In this document: positions 18,780 to 25,737 of the stretch, piece after piece
Position numbering within the stretch: position 1 is the first letter of the stretch
Layout: each line of letters opens with the position of its first letter
Source of the DNA: Candidatus Poseidoniales archaeon
GTDB lineage: Archaea; Thermoplasmatota; Poseidoniia; Poseidoniales; Poseidoniaceae
Assembly (NCBI GenBank): GCA_003602645.1
Contig: QQSI01000020.1
Coordinates: 9,452-54,582, forward strand
DNA: 45,131 bases
Direction: 5' to 3'
Made by a program: the position numbers and the translations under genes
Notes under the pieces: model-generated
The model's input: only the letters and a program-made list of their open reading frames with translations
What the model was told of the DNA's origin: nothing
Databases searched by the model: none

Positions 18780-19925
18780 TCACAGCGGGTTGTCTGGAAT
18801 TTGCCCTTTGTGTTCTGATGCAGGAAGGGCTTGCAAATCAGCAAAGGTCAATTGGTCGGGTGGTGCTTCATTGAGTGAAGTCAACCGTTCTTTCATTTCC
18901 ATGCGAACGTGAAACTCAATTCGCCCCTTTGAACGTGTTAAATCGTAGGACAACGGATTGAGCGCTTCGATAACTTGAGTTTCGAAGTCGTCCTTCACCC
19001 GAGACCCCCGCCACAATGAATATCCCCAACGGAATGCAATTCCTACCACGGCAGCACCATAGAGGAGCATGAGGATTGAGGTAGCAAATAACACAGCGTT
19101 ACCGGAGCGTGATTCATCCAATAGATTTCGTCCAATCAAAAACACCAAACCAATGCCAACAAGCGGTTTGAGAATGCTTTCAAGCCATTGGTCAACAGGG
19201 ACCAAGCGTCCTTTTGCGGGGTCGACGAAAACCAGGTCTGATTCGAAAGCTGTGTTCATGACTGATAACGCTCCCAATAATATGATGTACAAACCGGTGG
19301 AAACAGCCAGTTCAATCCCCCAAGAATCAAAATTGAATGTCCAATGGATAATTAGCCACGCAAACAAACCAAGGAAGGCACCCTGTGGAACATGGTTGAA
19401 GTGGATCACGTGATGTGAAAATTCATTCAATTTTGTGCTTGTTGTGGTGATTCCACGGTGTGGTTTTGGAATGTGGATGATTTGCCAATGCATGTAATGT
19501 TCAATCGTTGTCAATCCTTTGACAAGCAAGCGTTGACGGATCATGAGCGTTTCAATAAGGATCAAGACCGGTAGTCCGATCAAGATCACGGGCAAAGCCA
19601 TGACCGCTGCCAATGGGAAGATGATGATGGTCGGAAGCAGCAAAAAGTGGGATAGGGTGAGGGGGTGGAACAAATCAGCCTCAATCAAACGTTGTTGACT
19701 TGGCTGAATGTGGAGGCTGCGTGCAACATCGTCTAAAGTTGCTCTGAATGGTGCAACTTGGCGACCCGCATCAATGATTTGCAGCACCGTGTTTCTGTAC
19801 TGTGATTCTTCATGTCCCGCACCAGTGAACAACCGCCATGCGATCCTCATAGGCAATGCGAGCAGCAGTGGGATGGACAACAATCCAAGTGCCCACAGGA
19901 GGGCATTGACATCAACATCTGCCAT
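18780..19925 (-). CDS. Hypothetical multi-pass membrane protein
   Basis: Several TM helices (LLWALGLLSIPLLLALPM, FLLLPTIIIFPLAAVMALPVILIGLPVLILI, GLFAWLIIHW, GIELAVSTGLYIILLGAL, AVLFATSILMLLYGAAVVG). Confidence 0.7.
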   Translation of the reverse strand: MADVDVNALLWALGLLSIPLLLALPMRIAWRLFTGAGHEESQYRNTVLQIIDAGRQVAPFRATLDDVARSLHIQPSQQRLIEADLFHPLTLSHFLLLPTIIIFPLAAVMALPVILIGLPVLILIETLMIRQRLLVKGLTTIEHYMHWQIIHIPKPHRGITTTSTKLNEFSHHVIHFNHVPQGAFLGLFAWLIIHWTFNFDSWGIELAVSTGLYIILLGALSVMNTAFESDLVFVDPAKGRLVPVDQWLESILKPLVGIGLVFLIGRNLLDESRSGNAVLFATSILMLLYGAAVVGIAFRWGYSLWRGSRVKDDFETQVIEALNPLSYDLTRSKGRIEFHVRMEMKERLTSLNEAPPDQLTFADLQALPASEHKGQIPDNPL

Positions 19926-20024
19926 GGTCTCTCCCTCAGGCCTAGCAGGGCGACGGTTTCAAACATTGGGCAACCGAACCTCTCAAGCCTAAGATTCATG
20001 ACCTTGTTCGAACGGTTCGTAGTC

Positions 20025-21011
20025 ATGGCCAGAATTGCAGTCACAGATGGAATGGCTAAAGACGCCGTCGCCCTTCTGGAACAGTCAGGCCACGAAGTCA
20101 TCTTGGGCACCATTTCCGCGACCGATCTTGCGGCCGGTGCCTTAGGCGAATTCGACGCCATTATTGTTCGAAGCGCAACAAAATTGCCAGCACATGTCAT
20201 CGGGGTTTCCGGCGATCGACTTGCCGTCATTGGAAGAGCTGGCGTTGGCGTCGACAACATCGATATTGCCGCTGCTGCTGAAGCTGGCATTCCCGTAGTG
20301 AATGCTCCACGCGCCTCAACACAATCCGTTGTCGAACTGACCATTGGACATTTACTTGCCTCCCTTCGCCACATCCCACGCGCTGATCGTGGAATGCGAT
20401 CGGGAAAGTGGGAGAAAAAAGCGATGAAAGGAACCGAACTGTCAGGGAAAAACCTCGGTCTTATCGGATTTGGTAGAATTGCTCAAGGGGTTGGATCTGT
20501 GGCCCAGGCGCTCGGTATGACGGTCCACACCTACGACCCATACCTGCCGCCCAAGGTAGCAAAAGCCCAAAACACCATCCTTCACAAAAAAGTGGAGACA
20601 TTGTTTTCCAATTGCACCCACATTTCGATTCATTGCAACCTCAATGACGAAACCCATCACCTGGTGAATGCAAAGCGCCTTTCGCTTATGCCAGGACGAT
20701 CCAACGACGGCATTGATTGCGGCAATCACATTGTGAACTGCGCTCGTGGTGGCATCATTGATGAAGACGCCCTTTTCCAAGCCATGGAAGATGGAACAGT
20801 AGCATCAGCGGCCCTCGATGTCTTTGAAATTGAACCGGTCGACCCTTCATCCCCACTTCTTCAGCATGAGCACTTCCACGGGACACCTCACATCGGAGCT
20901 GCAACCATGGAGGCGCAAGCGCGTGTCGGACTCGATATTGCTCGAGCAATTATGACGGTCCTCAACGGAGGCACCTGCGAAACAACCGTCAATGCTCACC
21001 TCCTCACCTGA
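20025..21011 (+). CDS. serA: D-2-hydroxyacid dehydrogenase / D-3-phosphoglycerate dehydrogenase-like
   Basis: MARIAVTDGMAKDAVALLEQSG, VIGRAGVGVDNIDIAAAAEAGIPVVNAP, LIGFGRIAQGVGSVAQALGM, NCARGGIIDEDAL, HFHGTPHIGAAT. Confidence 0.88.
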   Translation: MARIAVTDGMAKDAVALLEQSGHEVILGTISATDLAAGALGEFDAIIVRSATKLPAHVIGVSGDRLAVIGRAGVGVDNIDIAAAAEAGIPVVNAPRASTQSVVELTIGHLLASLRHIPRADRGMRSGKWEKKAMKGTELSGKNLGLIGFGRIAQGVGSVAQALGMTVHTYDPYLPPKVAKAQNTILHKKVETLFSNCTHISIHCNLNDETHHLVNAKRLSLMPGRSNDGIDCGNHIVNCARGGIIDEDALFQAMEDGTVASAALDVFEIEPVDPSSPLLQHEHFHGTPHIGAATMEAQARVGLDIARAIMTVLNGGTCETTVNAHLLT

Positions 21012-21075
21012 ATCACTTTCACTTGTACCGAAGGGTCACCCACAAGGTGGTGAAGCGGTGTGACCCCCTTTGGTC

Positions 21076-21363
21076 ATGGGTCGAACTGTTCCAACATGGC
21101 GGACACGAATTGAAGATGAACTTCAGAATTTAGAGGCGTTTCGTCGAGCGCTTCCCTCAACGGAAAAGCCGCTTCTTGATGCTCTCTGCACTGGAGTTCG
21201 GCATCGCAGAACAGCCGGGGGCATGTTGCCTTCACATGATGTATGGAAGCCGATGCTCTTGTCGATGCTTGTCGAAATCATGGTTCAAAATTCAAAGTTG
21301 GAGCATCGCATTCTGGAACTTGAACTGGCGATGGTGGAGCGAGATGATCGGCTCGATTCTTGA
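21076..21363 (+). CDS. Small conserved protein (RTVPTxR N-terminal motif, reminiscent of haloarchaeal DUF8156-like proteins)
   Basis: MGRTVPTWRTRIEDELQNLEAFRRALPSTEKPLLDALCTGVRHRRTAGGMLPSHDVWKPMLLSMLVEIMVQNSKLEHRILELEL; stop overlaps the next gene's ATG (21344) by 20 nt. Family resemblance is from memory. Confidence 0.65.
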   Translation: MGRTVPTWRTRIEDELQNLEAFRRALPSTEKPLLDALCTGVRHRRTAGGMLPSHDVWKPMLLSMLVEIMVQNSKLEHRILELELAMVERDDRLDS

Positions 21364-23764
21364 TGTCCAAAGTGCGGCGAATGGTACATCGATGGACGTT
21401 TGGTTGGTTGGTGGGCCAGAAGGTGTTGTCAAAGTCAATGTTCCATGGTGTCCTTCAATCCATGTTCATGCGTCGCAGCATCGGCTGAATCATCTGTGCG
21501 CATGGCTTGAGCAACCAGAGATACGGGACCGGTTTGGGGTTGGTTTGATGCGGATGTACCGCTCCCGACTTTCACTTGACGCGTCGGAAGTTGATGAAGT
21601 GCTCGAGATAGATGTCCACAACAGTTGGAACATGAGAAAATTGGCAGCCCACATCGAGTCGCGTGGTGATTACAGGCACTATACGCTCTATTCGGTCGAT
21701 GCCCATCTTGCACAGCGGTTTCAAATTGAATTCGGTATCGCTCCGTTTCAAACTGTTGAATGGAATGGTTCATCCTTTGAAACCGCTCTCTCACCCATCG
21801 CACCAAATCTGGTGATTCTTCACATGGCTGTGCATTACCAAACTCAAACCGGGTTTCATACTGAGCAAGCAGAAATCGAATCTGTAGAGTTCCGCAGATG
21901 TTCACATGACGGGATGCATGAAGACGAAGCCTCACCTATCGCCACATTGAATCGCCACCCCGGTGAGGAGACAGAATTCCTTGAGCGCCTCGAATCGACC
22001 ATGCGTGCTTTGGATCCGGATGTGGTGGTCACGAATGGAGGCGATGGCCTTCACTTTCCCGCCTTGATTCGAATGGCATCCAGGTCAGCCACACCCTTCT
22101 CTCTGAGTCGAGATGGGCGACCATTAGCGGCTCGAACATCAGCCCGCACTCTGCACTCCTACGGTCAAACTTTGCACAAAGATGGTTACATCCCGTTGTA
22201 TGGGCGCCTCCACATCGATCGAAATGGAAGTTTCATTGTTCGCGAGGGTGGCTTGCTAGGGTTGTTTGAGCTGGCGCGTCATTCGCAGCAATCACCTCAG
22301 GACATCTCGCGCCTTTCACCAGGCTCGGTGATCAGTGCGATTCAGATGCGCACGGCTATGGAAGATGGCGTGCTGGTCCCGTGGAAGAAAAACAGGCCGG
22401 AAGATACCAAAACCGCATGGTCATTGCTTCACGCCGATCGTGGAGGGCTTTACCTTGATAGCAAACCCGGTGTTTACGAACATGTCATCGAGCTTGACTT
22501 TGCCAGCCTGTTTCCAAGCATCATTGCGACTCGTAACATTTCAACTGAAACCCTCAATTGCCCATGCTGCCAAGCCACGGTTGGTTCAACAGCTGCAGCC
22601 TTTGTCCCCTTGCACCCAGACGAAGCAGAGCGTGCCTTTACAGAGCGACATACTGAACGCTACTTTGGAGCTGGTTTGTTCCCAATCACTTCCTCGAATG
22701 CCTTGCTTGTCCCCGGCTTGACATCACACACATGCGGGCGAGTGCATGGTTTTCTCGGAAGGATTGTGGCACCTCTGATCGAACGTAGACGGCAACTGAA
22801 AATTCTCAGCAAAGCAAAAGGCGATGCAGAAGATCAGCAACAGAATGCACTGAAATGGTTGCTTGTCACCTGTTTTGGCTACACGGGTTACAAGAACGCT
22901 CGGTTTGGACGGATTGAGGCGCACGAAGCTATTTGTGCGTGGGCCCGAGACATTCTCCTCGACACCATCCAGATGGCTGAAGACGATGGGTGGGAGGTGC
23001 TGCATGCCATTGTTGACTGCGTTTGGATTCAAGACCTGAGGGGGCGAAGCCCTGAGCAACGGTTGATTGACGCTCATGAGTTTGCCCAGAAAGTCACATC
23101 ACGAGTTGGCATTCCTCTTGAGTTCGAAGATGCCTATCGATTCATCGGTTTTGTACCAAGTCGAGTTCACGGCGCAGGTTCTTTGACAAAGTACTGGGCC
23201 TATGGATCACATGGCCTCAAAGTACGTGGCATCGAGCAACGTCAACACTCCACATGTGCCTGGATTTCTGCCATGCAAAATTCAGCATTGCATCTCTTAG
23301 TTGAGCATTCTAATGAGGAGGACGGTGTTCCAAGCGAAGAAGGTCAAAGGGCCGTCGCAGACCTTCTGCGAAAGCAACTAAGTCGACTTGAACACCAAGA
23401 AATTGATCTTGAAGATCTCGTGGTGGCGCGTCGAGTCGACCGAGAAGTAAGCGAATTCAATGTCGCTACTTTGACTCACGCTGCATTGCTGCGGGGGCGA
23501 CTTCATGGTGTTACCATACCGCCGGGTGGCAAGGTACGGTTCGTTGTTGTCGCTGGCTCTGGGACTGTACAGCATGAACGGGTCCTCCTCCTTGAGGAAC
23601 TTCGCCATTCCAAAACCACCACTAAGCGTGCCAATATTGCTCACTATACGCCACTGGCACAGCGCGCCATCTGGGCCATTTTAGCACCATTCGGTTGGGA
23701 TGAAGAGGAAATTGCAGTTGGACGCCGACGCGCATCGCTCAAAACCTTCACAACAGCCGATTAA
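21344..23764 (+). CDS. B-family DNA polymerase homologue with degenerate motif C and exonuclease motifs (PolB2/Dpo2-like)
   Basis: Motif A VIELDFASLFPSIIATRNIS; motif B ALKWLLVTCFGYTGYKNARFGRIEAHEAI; motif C position VLHAIVDCVWIQD instead of YGDTDS; no recognisable ExoI DxE. ATG at 21344 preferred over the ORF-track start. Confidence 0.85.
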   Translation: MIGSILDVQSAANGTSMDVWLVGGPEGVVKVNVPWCPSIHVHASQHRLNHLCAWLEQPEIRDRFGVGLMRMYRSRLSLDASEVDEVLEIDVHNSWNMRKLAAHIESRGDYRHYTLYSVDAHLAQRFQIEFGIAPFQTVEWNGSSFETALSPIAPNLVILHMAVHYQTQTGFHTEQAEIESVEFRRCSHDGMHEDEASPIATLNRHPGEETEFLERLESTMRALDPDVVVTNGGDGLHFPALIRMASRSATPFSLSRDGRPLAARTSARTLHSYGQTLHKDGYIPLYGRLHIDRNGSFIVREGGLLGLFELARHSQQSPQDISRLSPGSVISAIQMRTAMEDGVLVPWKKNRPEDTKTAWSLLHADRGGLYLDSKPGVYEHVIELDFASLFPSIIATRNISTETLNCPCCQATVGSTAAAFVPLHPDEAERAFTERHTERYFGAGLFPITSSNALLVPGLTSHTCGRVHGFLGRIVAPLIERRRQLKILSKAKGDAEDQQQNALKWLLVTCFGYTGYKNARFGRIEAHEAICAWARDILLDTIQMAEDDGWEVLHAIVDCVWIQDLRGRSPEQRLIDAHEFAQKVTSRVGIPLEFEDAYRFIGFVPSRVHGAGSLTKYWAYGSHGLKVRGIEQRQHSTCAWISAMQNSALHLLVEHSNEEDGVPSEEGQRAVADLLRKQLSRLEHQEIDLEDLVVARRVDREVSEFNVATLTHAALLRGRLHGVTIPPGGKVRFVVVAGSGTVQHERVLLLEELRHSKTTTKRANIAHYTPLAQRAIWAILAPFGWDEEEIAVGRRRASLKTFTTAD

Positions 23765-24483
23765 ACTCCTGTTCGTACTGTTGGTAAAGTTGACTTCCTC
23801 TGTTCAATGGCTTGAACGAGGGTGATGAATGGTCGTTGAGTCGGCCACACGCCAATCGCACCAGTTGGTTGATGCACCAGAACCCCGCGATTTCGTAGCT
23901 TTGTCTGTTCTGCCTGTCGCAATTGTTGATCGGCTCTCCGTTCAACCATTGAAAGCAAGTGTTGGTGGCGCTTTGATTTGGGCCGATTGGAGGTGATGAT
24001 GATGACTGCGACATGGTGCATTCTAGCCAGATGCTGTAAGTTAGCAACCATCCTTCGCATCAAACAACGGGCTTCATGATCACCAACTTGTCGGTCCAAG
24101 TGCATCCCAATCGGTCCATCGATGATGACCAAAGGCGAAGCGGTGATGGACACTTCACGAATGAGCCGTTCCACCAATGTCGTCAATTGGTGAACGGTAA
24201 ATCCGCGTCCGATGAAAAGTCGACGAAGATGCTCTTGCGGAGCGGGCTCTGTCGGAGGAAAAGCAGCGAGAACCCGTGCAGGGTCAATTCTTGATGCCCC
24301 GTCAATCCAGTGGACGCATTCACCCCTTAACAGGGCAGATGCTGCCCAGTTTTCAGCATATTTTCTCATGCTTGATCCAACGCGTCCAGTTCCCTGAAGT
24401 TGATAGATCTCGCCACGCTTTGGAGCAATCGCTCGGAGGTTAAGTGGCGTCATACCTCGTTGGACTGGGGCTGAAATGGTCAT
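23761..24483 (-). CDS. RecA-superfamily (RadB/ImuA-like) ATPase-fold protein with degenerate Walker A
   Basis: RGEIYQLQGTGRVGSSMRKYAENWAASALLRGECVHWIDG; LFIGRGFTVHQLTTLVERLI; Walker B-like SPLVIIDGPIG; HHVAVIIITSNRP. Start at Met 24483 preferred. Confidence 0.7.
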   Translation of the reverse strand: MTISAPVQRGMTPLNLRAIAPKRGEIYQLQGTGRVGSSMRKYAENWAASALLRGECVHWIDGASRIDPARVLAAFPPTEPAPQEHLRRLFIGRGFTVHQLTTLVERLIREVSITASPLVIIDGPIGMHLDRQVGDHEARCLMRRMVANLQHLARMHHVAVIIITSNRPKSKRHQHLLSMVERRADQQLRQAEQTKLRNRGVLVHQPTGAIGVWPTQRPFITLVQAIEQRKSTLPTVRTGV

Positions 24484-24602
24484 ACCTCGGAAGGTGGTGA
24501 AATCGGCAGACCTTCTTTGCCCAGACCCCTTTGAGTAAAAGTGAACATGGACCACGCTCTTCTGTCATCAACTTGAAACACCGCGGACGCTCAAGGGCGG
24601 GT

Positions 24603-25736
24603 ATGAACGGCGGGGATTCATCATCTGACCCCCATGGTGAGCGCATCCTCGTACATTGTGATTTAGACGCGTTCTTTGCTTCGGTTGAGATTCTCCACCG
24701 TGACCTTGACCCTACCCGCCCATTGATCATCGGTTCAGATCCAAAGGGTGGTAGGGGTCGCGGTATTGTCTCGACGTGCAATTATGCTGCAAGGGCGTTC
24801 GGCATTCGTTCTGCGATGCCAATTGGTGAAGCTTGGCGAAGGTGCCCTGGGGCGCCATTTGGGACGGGGCATTACATCAGCGGTACGCGTGGCCTCTACA
24901 GCAGAGCATCGCGCAAGGTCATGGAATTGTTGAGACCACCAGCTGAACATTTCGAAAAGGCTGGCATTGATGAGGCCTACCTTGACATTACTAAGGCAGT
25001 GGATGGTGATTGGGACAAGGCCTATGCTCTTTGCCGCCAGTTACAAGATTCAATCGAGGACCAGGTAGGTTTGACTGCTTCGTTTGGAATCGCTCCGACT
25101 CGTATATTGGCCAAGATGTCAAGTGAAATCAATAAGCCGAAGGGAATTTTTCGCCTGCTTCCTGATGAGACTCAAGAGTTCTTCGTCAATCGTTCTCTTC
25201 GCGATGTCCCCGGTATTGGTCCCAAACGAGCCACGCAATTGGCTGAATGGGGATTCAATTCAGTGGACGAAGCATGCGAACTCGGGGAATTAGCTCTAGG
25301 GCGAATTGCGGGAGAACGCTTTGCCTCTTGGTTGATTCGGGTTGTGGACGGAACGACGAGTTCCGAAGTCAGCCCCCTACGCAGTCGTAAATCAATTGGT
25401 AAGGAGCATACATTTGGCCAGGATCAAAACAATCACGAACGGGTGCTCAACCATCTCAAAACCTTGGTGGAACTGGTGATGACAAAAGCCAAGACGATCG
25501 GTGTGGCTGGTCGGTTATGTGAGGTGAAAATTCGCTACACTGGATTTGAAACTCACACGCATGGTCGTTCAATACCTGTTGCCATGGATGACCTGGATGT
25601 GTTTAGCAGGCTGGCTGAACGTTTGTTTGCTCTGAATGTTGAACATCATCGGCCGATTCGTTTGATTGGCTTTAGACTTGGCCAACTGGATATGCCGACA
25701 ACAAGGCAAGCCAAACTGCTTCTTGAAGAGGAATGA
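24603..25736 (+). CDS. dinB: Y-family DNA polymerase (DinB/Dpo4-like)
   Basis: ILVHCDLDAFFASVEILHRDL, STCNYAARAFGIRSAMPIGEAWRRCP, FEKAGIDEAYLDITKAV, ASFGIAPTRILAKMSSEINKP, DVPGIGPKRATQLAEWG, RKSIGKEHTF. ORF extends upstream to 24531. Confidence 0.93.
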   Translation: MNGGDSSSDPHGERILVHCDLDAFFASVEILHRDLDPTRPLIIGSDPKGGRGRGIVSTCNYAARAFGIRSAMPIGEAWRRCPGAPFGTGHYISGTRGLYSRASRKVMELLRPPAEHFEKAGIDEAYLDITKAVDGDWDKAYALCRQLQDSIEDQVGLTASFGIAPTRILAKMSSEINKPKGIFRLLPDETQEFFVNRSLRDVPGIGPKRATQLAEWGFNSVDEACELGELALGRIAGERFASWLIRVVDGTTSSEVSPLRSRKSIGKEHTFGQDQNNHERVLNHLKTLVELVMTKAKTIGVAGRLCEVKIRYTGFETHTHGRSIPVAMDDLDVFSRLAERLFALNVEHHRPIRLIGFRLGQLDMPTTRQAKLLLEEE

Positions 25737-25737
25737 A

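Noticed and set aside
19847-20374. 175-aa minus-strand ORF opposite the 2-hydroxyacid dehydrogenase gene
   Set aside because: Overlaps an unambiguous dehydrogenase frame and has low-complexity Ala/Ser/Pro composition typical of shadow ORFs.
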